Assembly: GCA_937874815.1 (NCBI GenBank)
Contig: CALNBW010000103.1
Coordinates: 1 to 5,755 of the forward strand
Direction of reading: 5' to 3'
Length of the DNA: 5,755 bases
DNA from: an uncultured Bacillota bacterium
Lineage (GTDB): Bacteria > Bacillota > UBA994 > UBA5500
Position numbers and translations under genes: made by a program. Each line of letters opens with the position of its first letter. Within the stretch, counting starts at the first letter, position 1. The notes below the pieces were generated by a model. It was not told the origin of the DNA. It worked only from the letters and a program-made list of their open reading frames with translations, and did no database searches. Of this stretch, positions 1 through 5,082 are shown in pieces.

Positions 1-969
1 GTTGTGGACGAAATCATGACAAGCGGCTTTGTGCAGAAGTCCTATCTGGAGGGGGCTGCGCTTGTGCCATCGCTAGCTGCAATCACGGATGGGGTGGAAG
101 ATGCTGACCGCACAGTTAGAGGTATCTTGTTACGTTCGTTTGATCAGCCGAAGCAATTCTTCGCTCGAAAGGGAAAGAATGCCACAGTGCAATATGCTGC
201 TGGCTGGGATGAAACGCTTTTCAGCCAAGACTGGAGTAAAGAGGATCCAAAACCTGTACTATTGCCAGCATATTTGCTGCCGCGTCTGCGGCTTAAGCCA
301 GGGGAACATATCTTGATCAATAGTAGCAATGGACGTATAACAGGTGATTTTATCGTTGCCGGCTATTATGCAGGGGCAATTGAGGGCGATGGTATCGCTC
401 CTATTCTTCTGCCCACTTCCGCGCTGCAGCAACTGGAGAAAGATCAACTGCTGTATGCAGTAGCTGAGTTCGTTTTTGATCCAGCGCGGAACCGCGAATT
501 GCCACAGTTCCGCACCAGGATGGACTCCCTCTTTGTCGGAAATGAGTTGGCCTTCCTGTTCTGGGATGAGGAACTGATCCAGGTAGTGGAGCCGCTAGAG
601 AAGAACCTTTCATTGATGACATTGCTTTACACAGTAACCGTGGTGGTCTCGGTTTTGATCGCGGCGGGGCTAGCTACACTGCTGCTATTCCAGTCAGCGA
701 AAGAGGCTGCCATCATGCGAGTGCTGGGCACCACCAAAAGCAGGGCACGAGCCATTTTGTGCGGACAACATCTTTCGCTGTGCTTGGTGGGGCTGGTAGT
801 TGGTTTGGGCCTGCTGGCCGCCTTGCGGCAGGATGTGGTTGCTGTTCTGACAGGCCCAGCGCTCATTTGCGCGGGGCTTTATTTGGCAGGTGCCTCCGGA
901 GGCGCTCTATATAGTGCAATCGCTGTTACTAACCGGATGCCCTTGGAATTGCTGCAAGTGAAGGAGTAG
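1..969 (+). CDS. ABC transporter permease, FtsX/MacB family, C-terminal part (5' end outside window)
   Basis: This is the C-terminal part of an FtsX-like membrane subunit of an ABC exporter or mechanotransmission-type transporter. The frame is open to the left edge (the codon at 1-3 is GTT, followed by a GTG at 4), so the true start and the family's usual first membrane helix are probably upstream. Numbering from the GTG, residues 1-200 are soluble and fit the extracytoplasmic domain. Three hydrophobic helices follow at about 203-229, 253-275 and 281-308. The basic loop between the first two (KEAAIMRVLGTTKSRARA, about 233-250) matches the FtsX cytoplasmic 'RxLGxT/S' coupling segment. The tail NRMPLELLQVKE (310-321) is typical of the family's C-terminus. 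The partner ATPase starts 11 bases downstream, so the two are co-transcribed. The substrate is unknown; lipid, lipoprotein, peptide or antimicrobial export are all possible. Confidence 0.88.
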   Translation, partial: VVDEIMTSGFVQKSYLEGAALVPSLAAITDGVEDADRTVRGILLRSFDQPKQFFARKGKNATVQYAAGWDETLFSQDWSKEDPKPVLLPAYLLPRLRLKPGEHILINSSNGRITGDFIVAGYYAGAIEGDGIAPILLPTSALQQLEKDQLLYAVAEFVFDPARNRELPQFRTRMDSLFVGNELAFLFWDEELIQVVEPLEKNLSLMTLLYTVTVVVSVLIAAGLATLLLFQSAKEAAIMRVLGTTKSRARAILCGQHLSLCLVGLVVGLGLLAALRQDVVAVLTGPALICAGLYLAGASGGALYSAIAVTNRMPLELLQVKE

Positions 970-980
970 GGAGGATTGTT

Positions 981-1649
981 GTGTCTGAACTGAGACTGGA
1001 GAATGTGGGGTACCGTTTCCCAAACGGAGACCGGGATGTACTGCAGGGAGTGACCTGCAGCTTCGAGCCGGGGACCCTCTACGCTGTAGTAGGACCCTCT
1101 GGCAGTGGCAAGACTACGCTGCTCTCGCTCATGGCGGGGCTGGATAAGCCTGGTGCTGGAAAGCTATTCTTGGCCGGGGAGGATTTGGCTACCTTGGACC
1201 TTGACCGCTACCGCCGGGAGCGGGTGGCGATGATCTTTCAGGCGTTTCAGCTCTTCCCGCTGTTAACTGCATTGGAGAATGTCTGCTACCCCATGGAACT
1301 AAATGGAGTGCCTCTGGAGCTAGCCAAAGAGCGAGCGAGAGAGCTGCTAGTTGCGGTGGATATTGACGAGGGAAAGCAGAAGCGTTATCCGTCGCACCTC
1401 TCTGGCGGGGAACAACAGCGGGTGGCTATCGCCCGCGCACTTTCAAGCGGGGCGCGGATACTTTTAGCCGACGAGCCTACAGGGAACCTGGATACTGTGA
1501 ACGGTGACCGGGTCATCGAGATCTTCCGCCACCTGGCCCATAACGAAAACTACTGCATTGTGGTGGTCACGCACGATCTAGCCATTGCGGATGTCTGCGA
1601 TCGGGTTTACCGCATAACAGATGGTGTGCTCACCGCCCTAAGCGCGTGA
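981..1649 (+). CDS. ABC transporter ATP-binding protein, LolD/MacB type
   Basis: This cytoplasmic ATPase powers the permease encoded just upstream. Its 222 residues are the usual length for the LolD/MacB/FtsE-like group. All nucleotide-binding motifs are intact: Walker A GPSGSGKT (38-45), Q-loop Gln87 in IFQAFQ, signature LSGGEQQRVAIARAL (140-154), Walker B with catalytic Glu in ILLADEPTGNLD (160-171; Asp164, Glu165), and H-loop His198 in VVTHDL. The string 'ADEPTGNLD' is characteristic of the family that pairs with FtsX-like permeases. The GTG start is chosen because GGAGG at 970-974 lies 6 bases before it. The permease stop is at 967-969. No periplasmic adaptor (MacA-like) gene is visible in this window. 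The family call is secure, the transported substrate is not. Confidence 0.95.
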   Translation: MSELRLENVGYRFPNGDRDVLQGVTCSFEPGTLYAVVGPSGSGKTTLLSLMAGLDKPGAGKLFLAGEDLATLDLDRYRRERVAMIFQAFQLFPLLTALENVCYPMELNGVPLELAKERARELLVAVDIDEGKQKRYPSHLSGGEQQRVAIARALSSGARILLADEPTGNLDTVNGDRVIEIFRHLAHNENYCIVVVTHDLAIADVCDRVYRITDGVLTALSA

Positions 1650-1776
1650 GGGGGCTAGCTGGCGTTCGAGCAGAAATAGTGCTGTTTCTTCTGCATAGGC
1701 AGGGTATTCCTCAGCCGTGGCGTATAGGATAATTGGCTTTGGTTTTGCAGACCTATGAATTCCTGAAGGTGATCAT

Positions 1777-2973
1777 ATGAGGAGTAAGCTCATTGTTCTG
1801 TGCGTTTTGCTGATGCTGGTGGCTACGTCTTGTGCGCAAGCCCCTACGCCGGCTGCGCCAATTAGCTGGCAGCCCGACACAGCGTTTGAAGCTGGGGAAA
1901 GCCGCACAGGAGAAGAACCAGTAACAGTCCTATGGCAGCATAATTTTCCCCCGGGGTGCGACTATTTTGAGCATGTGCTCGCTAACCATCCCCAAGGCAT
2001 AACATTTGGCTACTGGGAACGCCAGGGGCAAACGTTCATCTTTTCCCAGGCCATCCTAGACCCAGACACTGGCAGCGTCTTATTGGCTGGGCCTATAGAA
2101 GGAGTGCACTCTCGTTGTTCTTGGCTTGATGCGATCTTGCATCAAGAAGCGGGGGACATATTGCTTGATACCGACGCAGGCACTATTGTGTTGCCCCAGC
2201 TCCCAGAGGCCAATGGTTGGCTCGATTTCTTGCCTCGTGAAGATGGCCTAATACTACTCGGTTATGACCATGCAGGTAGGTTCGTAGTCTATCTTGACCA
2301 GCAAGGTGAAACCCGGTGGACCTTCCGACCGCCCAAACGCGGCCTCGAAGAAACTTTTGTCTTCGAGGCTTTTGGCTCTCGTGAAAAGCTGGTTGACCTA
2401 GGCAACGGGTTGTTAGGCGTTTATGGTTCTACAGTTCGTGGCCTAATTGCTTTAGACTTCGCCACGGGGCAAGTTGTTTGGGATTACCACATTCCGATGG
2501 AAGACCGCATTTGCGCCGTTTCCGTTGGTGTCGATGGCATTTGGGCGGGTGGCCTTAGCTATGATTATGATGGAGTGGTAGCGCTGCTAGACCTAGACGG
2601 TACGGTGTTACGAGAAATTGAGCACTCGGCACCTGTTACCGCCATCGGCGCGCTGGAGAATAAAGCGTGTTGGTTCATGGCTGGCTGGGGGCCAGATGGA
2701 CGAAATAAAGTGTATTTGCTGGAGAACGATAGGTTAGCTAAAGAGGTGTTTCAGGATATCGAGTTTGGCGTTGTTCCCCAAATGAATAGTTCATTTGTCT
2801 TCGTTGACGGCATTCAGGGTCTACTCTACCGCTGGCAACCGGGGCAGGATGTAAAAGCCTACGAGTTACCCTTCTATGGCAGCCCTAATGGCATCCGAGT
2901 CCTTGGTGCCCGCGACGAAATGATAATTGTGCAGCACGAGAATGAGATCTATGCAGTTTCCTTGGGGGATTAG
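1777..2973 (+). CDS. Secreted lipoprotein with predicted PQQ/quinoprotein-like beta-propeller
   Basis: This is a 398-residue predicted lipoprotein of unknown function. The N-terminus has basic residues (Arg2, Lys4), a hydrophobic core (5-15) and a lipobox ATS-Cys19, so the mature protein should begin at Cys19 and be tethered to the outer face of the membrane. A Pro/Ala/Thr linker follows (21-30). The rest is rich in short beta-strand repeats of the type 'xLDxxTGxxxW': ILDPDTG (93-99), YLDQQGETRW (172-181), ALDFATGQVVW (225-235) and LLDLDGTVL (270-278). These resemble blades of a PQQ-like or WD40-like propeller, but no enzymatic PQQ ligands are evident, so a binding or scaffold role is more likely. 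The mature part has four cysteines (61, 114, 246, 298) that could form disulfides. The ATG is preceded by AAGGTG at 1766-1771. The gene follows the ABC cassette after 127 bases, so a functional link is possible but unproven. Confidence 0.78.
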   Translation: MRSKLIVLCVLLMLVATSCAQAPTPAAPISWQPDTAFEAGESRTGEEPVTVLWQHNFPPGCDYFEHVLANHPQGITFGYWERQGQTFIFSQAILDPDTGSVLLAGPIEGVHSRCSWLDAILHQEAGDILLDTDAGTIVLPQLPEANGWLDFLPREDGLILLGYDHAGRFVVYLDQQGETRWTFRPPKRGLEETFVFEAFGSREKLVDLGNGLLGVYGSTVRGLIALDFATGQVVWDYHIPMEDRICAVSVGVDGIWAGGLSYDYDGVVALLDLDGTVLREIEHSAPVTAIGALENKACWFMAGWGPDGRNKVYLLENDRLAKEVFQDIEFGVVPQMNSSFVFVDGIQGLLYRWQPGQDVKAYELPFYGSPNGIRVLGARDEMIIVQHENEIYAVSLGD

Positions 2974-2984
2974 GATAGGAAGAA

Positions 2985-3026
2985 TGGGAGAGTTTTACTG
3001 GTCCAAGTGTATGTCCCCGCGGTCCA
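2985..3026 (+). repeat. Direct repeat, left copy (~42 bp), toxin-side flank of phd-doc
   Basis: This stretch matches 3812-3853 in the same orientation with 4 mismatches over 42 bases by hand alignment. The shared core includes TTTTACTGGTCCAAGTGTA, then a variable base, then GTCCCCGCGGT. It starts 11 bases after the lipoprotein stop and runs into the tandem array at 3013-3072. The two copies bracket the toxin-antitoxin module. It may be an interspersed extragenic repeat (REP-like) or the end of a small mobile cassette; the window alone cannot decide. Confidence 0.8.
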
Positions 3027-3072
3027 CGTCCCCGCGGTCCACGTCCCCGCGGTCCACGTCCCCGCGGTCCAA
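3013..3072 (+). repeat. Tandem array, four copies of a 15-bp unit
   Basis: The unit GTCCCCGCGGTCCAC occurs at 3013-3027, 3028-3042 and 3043-3057 exactly, and at 3058-3072 with only the last base changed. Each unit carries the palindrome CCGCGG. The complementary strand shows four GGGG tracts spaced 11 bases apart. The array lies between the lipoprotein stop and the toxin stop and so is intergenic. The right flank of the toxin-antitoxin module carries only one, diverged unit (around 3840-3854), so this array looks like a local slippage expansion of the interspersed repeat. Confidence 0.93.
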
Positions 3073-3088
3073 GGTGGCGCGCCTACTT
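3068..3088 (+). repeat. Left arm of a 21-bp imperfect inverted repeat shared with the phd gene
   Basis: This 21-base stretch is the reverse complement of 3626-3646 with 19 of 21 positions matching; the central 15 bases AAGGTGGCGCGCCTA (3071-3085) are identical. It spans the junction from the last tandem unit into the doc stop codon. Read on the + strand it would encode SKVARLL, the counterpart of SKVARLV at residues 19-25 of the antitoxin. It may be a fragment of an antitoxin gene or the product of template switching. Confidence 0.7.
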
Positions 3089-3461
3089 AGCAGTGCGCTA
3101 CGAGCCATTGCAGTAGAGCTGTGTCATCGATTGAGCCATCGGCCAAACCTAGGCCCAACGAAACTAACTCAGAGTCTGTGCATTGGACCTGTACTCCGTT
3201 AATCTCCAAGAACACAACCATAGCTAAAACACCTACACGCTTGTTGCCATCTACAAATGCGTGATTCTTGACTAGCGCGTAGCCTAGCCTAGCAGCCTTG
3301 GCTAGTAAGGTGGGATACACAGGACACCCATCGAAAGTCATAAAGGGCGTGTTTGCAGATGATTCCAGTAGCGCCCTGTCTCGCAAGCCTGCTAATCCTC
3401 CGCTTTTTTCAATAAGAGCCTGATGTAGCTGTATTATTTGCTCCACGGTTAACCGCTTCAT
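3087..3461 (-). CDS. doc: Death-on-curing (Fic/Doc family) toxin
   Basis: This is the toxin of a type II phd-doc module. Characterised Doc (phage P1) is a Fic-fold kinase that phosphorylates elongation factor EF-Tu and stops translation; that activity is inferred here from family membership. The 124-residue length is normal for Doc. The Fic/Doc signature HAFVDGNKR is at 67-75, with catalytic His67, Asp71, Asn73, Lys74 and Arg75 present. Lys74 replaces the second glycine of the AMPylating Fic motif (HPFxxGNGR), as expected for Doc rather than Fic. The N-terminus (LTVEQIIQLHQALIEKSGGLAGLRDRALLES) also matches the family. The ATG overlaps the antitoxin TGA as ATGA. No strong ribosome site lies before it, so translational coupling to the antitoxin is likely. 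The gene appears intact. Its stop codon lies inside a 21-bp repeat shared with the antitoxin gene. Confidence 0.95.
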   Translation of the reverse strand: MKRLTVEQIIQLHQALIEKSGGLAGLRDRALLESSANTPFMTFDGCPVYPTLLAKAARLGYALVKNHAFVDGNKRVGVLAMVVFLEINGVQVQCTDSELVSLGLGLADGSIDDTALLQWLVAHC

Positions 3462-3700
3462 TTTGCTAGTTCTTCAAACGCGGCTAAGTGTTTCTTGAGG
3501 AAGTCCTGAGCTGCTGCCATGACTTCCTGGTTGCTAGCAGCCTCTTCTGTTCTTAGTTGATCAAACTCGATGATAACATAGCGAGGCACATTGTTTTTTA
3601 GCACTATGGCAGCTCCCAATTCATCAACTAGGCGCGCCACCTTTGAGAAATTCTGGTTTGCCTCCGTAATCGAGACTATGCTTTTAGTATTAATGAGCAC
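3458..3700 (-). CDS. phd: Phd/YefM family antitoxin
   Basis: This is an 80-residue antitoxin that should bind and neutralise the Doc toxin encoded next to it and, as usual in the family, repress its own promoter. The N-terminal DNA-binding part (about 1-55) carries the recognisable sequence NTKSIVSITEANQNFSKVARL, then a beta-strand VLKNNVPRYVIIEFDQL (33-49). The C-terminal tail (about 52-80) is charged and helical, as expected for the toxin-binding segment. The GTG start is chosen because a nine-base Shine-Dalgarno match lies 4 bases upstream on this strand (3705-3713). The stop overlaps the toxin start by 4 bases. Codons 19-25 contain one arm of a 21-bp inverted repeat whose other arm lies at the end of doc. 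Confidence 0.93.
   Translation of the reverse strand: MLINTKSIVSITEANQNFSKVARLVDELGAAIVLKNNVPRYVIIEFDQLRTEEAASNQEVMAAAQDFLKKHLAAFEELAK
3626..3646 (-). repeat. Right arm of the 21-bp inverted repeat, inside phd
   Basis: This arm encodes SKVARLV of the antitoxin on the - strand and contains the palindrome GGCGCGCC. It matches the reverse complement of 3068-3088 at 19 of 21 positions. The two arms enclose the whole doc coding region and the C-terminal two thirds of phd. Confidence 0.7.
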
Positions 3701-3704
3701 TTAC

Positions 3705-3713
3705 ATCACCTCC
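3705..3713 (-). promoter_or_regulatory. Shine-Dalgarno site of phd
   Basis: On the - strand this reads GGAGGTGAT, a nine-base match to the 16S rRNA anti-Shine-Dalgarno sequence, ending 4 bases before the GTG at 3700. It fixes the antitoxin start and predicts strong antitoxin translation compared with the toxin, which has no comparable site. Confidence 0.88.
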
Positions 3714-3717
3714 GTTA

Positions 3718-3736
3718 TATTATAGCACGAATAATA
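3718..3736 (-). promoter_or_regulatory. Extended -10 promoter and candidate Phd operator
   Basis: On the - strand TGCTATAAT (3727 down to 3719) is a perfect extended -10 element. No good -35 is seen at 16-18 bases upstream, which extended -10 promoters tolerate. Transcription would start near 3712, giving a leader of only about 12 bases that begins within the Shine-Dalgarno site. An inverted repeat TATTAT/ATAATA (3718-3723 and 3731-3736, 7-base spacer) overlaps the -10, a suitable place for autorepression by Phd. The promoter is moderately secure; the operator is an inference from AT-rich sequence where such repeats arise easily. Confidence 0.5.
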
Positions 3737-3811
3737 GGTTGTATTCTACCTAGCATTTAGAGCAGGATGCCGTGTGTTATGCCAGGCCTAGACTGTCATG
3801 CGAAGAGGGGC

Positions 3812-3853
3812 TGGGAGGATTTTACTGGTCCAAGTGTACGTCCCCGCGGTTCA
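3812..3853 (+). repeat. Direct repeat, right copy (~42 bp), promoter-side flank of phd-doc
   Basis: This is the second copy of the repeat at 2985-3026, in the same orientation, starting 827 bases from the first. It ends in a single diverged 15-bp unit rather than a tandem array. It lies between the phd promoter and the first amidohydrolase. The remaining bases around it (3737-3811 and 3854-3907) show nothing else that I can name. Confidence 0.8.
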
Positions 3854-3907
3854 GGGGGCAGGAGTTTGGCTTTGGGAAGAGAAGTAATCCTATAGGCGAA
3901 ACAGTGA

Positions 3908-3913
3908 GGGAGG
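3908..3913 (+). promoter_or_regulatory. Shine-Dalgarno site supporting a TTG start
   Basis: GGGAGG lies 10 bases before the TTG at 3924. An in-frame TGA at 3915-3917 prevents any start further upstream, and no ATG or GTG occurs in frame near the family's expected N-terminus. TTG at 3924 is therefore the best start for the first amidohydrolase. Confidence 0.7.
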
Positions 3914-3923
3914 TTGACAACAT

Positions 3924-5081
3924 TTGTTAGCGATTACTAACGCTAAGATCTATACCGTAACTAATGGCGTGATCGAGCAGGGTAGCATTCTGCTGGCTGA
4001 CGGCAAGATTGCCGCATTAGGCCCAACCATTGATGTTCCAGCGGGAGCGCGGGTGATTGATGCCCAGGGCGCGATTATTACCCCTGGCCTCATCGATGAG
4101 CACACGCACGTGGGTGGTTGGGAAGAAGGTTTGGGCTGGGAAGGTGCCGACTTCAACGAGTCGACAAGCCCGGTAACCCCGCATGTCAGTATCTTGGATG
4201 GTATTAACCCCGCAGATATCGGTTTTGCCGATGCCCGCAAGGGTGGGGTAACCACTGTGCAGACTATGCCTGGTTCTAGTAACATCATTGGCGGCCTGAT
4301 GCTGGCCATGAAGACGAGCGGCACCATCGTGGACAAAATGGTGCTGAAATATCCTACAGGGATGAAATCCGCTTTAGGCGAAAACCCCAAGAATACCTTT
4401 GGTAGCCAGGGCAAGGCCCCAACCACGCGCATGGGGTCGGCGGCGCTGTTGCGTGAGGCTTTGCTGTCTGCTACGCAATATGTTGCCAAGCAGAAGCGCG
4501 GCGATAAAGATTGGAAGTTCGACCCGAAGCTCGAGAACATGGCCAAAGTTATCCGCAAGGAGATTCCCTTGCGCATCCATGCTCATCGCGCCGATGATAT
4601 TTTGACGGCTATTCGCATTGGGCAGGAATTCGATATAGATTTTACTATGGAGCACTGCACTGAAGGCCATCTTATTGCCGACGAGATTGTTAAGAATAAC
4701 GTTACCGTCTGCGTGGGACCGACTGTGTGGCGTCGGGCCAAGGTGGAAACAAAGAACATTTCACCTACCACTCCGGGCGTGATTGCTCGCGCTGGTGGCA
4801 GAGTGGCCATCATTACCGACCATAATATTGTGCCTCAGCATTATTTCCGCATAGCGGTTGGTCTCTGCATTCGTGAAGGTATGCCGGAGGATGAGGCTCT
4901 TAGGGCCGTTACCATTACTCCGGCCGAGATTATCGGCGTGGCCGATCGGGTGGGTAGCCTGGAGGTAGGCAAAGATGCCGACTTGGCTATGTGGTCTGGC
5001 GATCCCTTTGAACCGCTGACGCAGTGCCTGCTGACCGTGATTGACGGGGAAATCGTGTACGAGCGGGAGGGAGGCAAGTAA
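3924..5081 (+). CDS. Metal-dependent amidohydrolase, imidazolonepropionase-like
   Basis: This is a cytoplasmic (no signal peptide) hydrolase of the amidohydrolase superfamily, closest in style to the COG1228 imidazolonepropionase/Xaa-Pro-type group. Its 385 residues are a normal full length. The N-terminal beta-sandwich strand (MLAITNAKIYTV...DGKIAALG, 1-33) leads to PGLIDEHTH (54-62), with metal ligands His60 and His62. Further candidate ligands or active-site residues are His219 and His221 in HAHRADD, His244 and His249 in EHCTEGHL, and Asp299 in ITDHN. The segment GMKSALGENPKNTFG (146-160) is conserved with the downstream paralogue. The C-terminal GSLEVGKDADLAMWSGDP (344-361) is the standard superfamily end. 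Start choice: TTG with GGGAGG upstream and an in-frame stop just before. A paralogue follows after one base. The substrate is unknown; a hydantoin, imidazolone, cyclic amide or dipeptide are possibilities, and no hut gene is nearby. Confidence 0.88.
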   Translation: MLAITNAKIYTVTNGVIEQGSILLADGKIAALGPTIDVPAGARVIDAQGAIITPGLIDEHTHVGGWEEGLGWEGADFNESTSPVTPHVSILDGINPADIGFADARKGGVTTVQTMPGSSNIIGGLMLAMKTSGTIVDKMVLKYPTGMKSALGENPKNTFGSQGKAPTTRMGSAALLREALLSATQYVAKQKRGDKDWKFDPKLENMAKVIRKEIPLRIHAHRADDILTAIRIGQEFDIDFTMEHCTEGHLIADEIVKNNVTVCVGPTVWRRAKVETKNISPTTPGVIARAGGRVAIITDHNIVPQHYFRIAVGLCIREGMPEDEALRAVTITPAEIIGVADRVGSLEVGKDADLAMWSGDPFEPLTQCLLTVIDGEIVYEREGGK

Positions 5082-5082
5082 G

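Noticed and set aside
1041..1060. Inverted repeat CTGCAGG/CCTGCAG in the ABC ATPase gene
   Set aside because: It is a 7-bp arm within coding sequence for a conserved part of the protein, explained by codon content; there is no regulatory context.
1670..1694. Possible terminator after the ABC ATPase (GCAGAA/TTCTGC stem)
   Set aside because: The stem is only 6 bp with a 13-base loop and no following T-tract, so termination is not supported.
1733..1742. TTGGCTTTGG shared by the regions upstream of the lipoprotein and of the first amidohydrolase (also 3866-3875)
   Set aside because: Spacing to the following CCTAT differs (9 against 13 bases), no consistent -10 follows, and a single 10-base match is too weak to call a shared promoter or operator.
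2927..3202. Plus-strand open frame of 91 codons containing SPRST repeats
   Set aside because: It overlaps the end of the lipoprotein gene and antisense doc. The peptide repeat is just the 15-bp DNA array read in one frame, and there is no ribosome site or homologous domain.
3914..3940. TTGACA resembling a -35 promoter element before the first amidohydrolase
   Set aside because: The only -10-like hexamer at a usable distance (TACTAA, 15-base spacer) is poor and lies inside the coding sequence, so a transcript from it could not make the full protein.
3950..4576. 208-codon open frame on the - strand
   Set aside because: It is fully antisense to the first amidohydrolase, has a low-complexity Ser/Pro-rich product and matches no family; it reflects the codon bias of the real gene.
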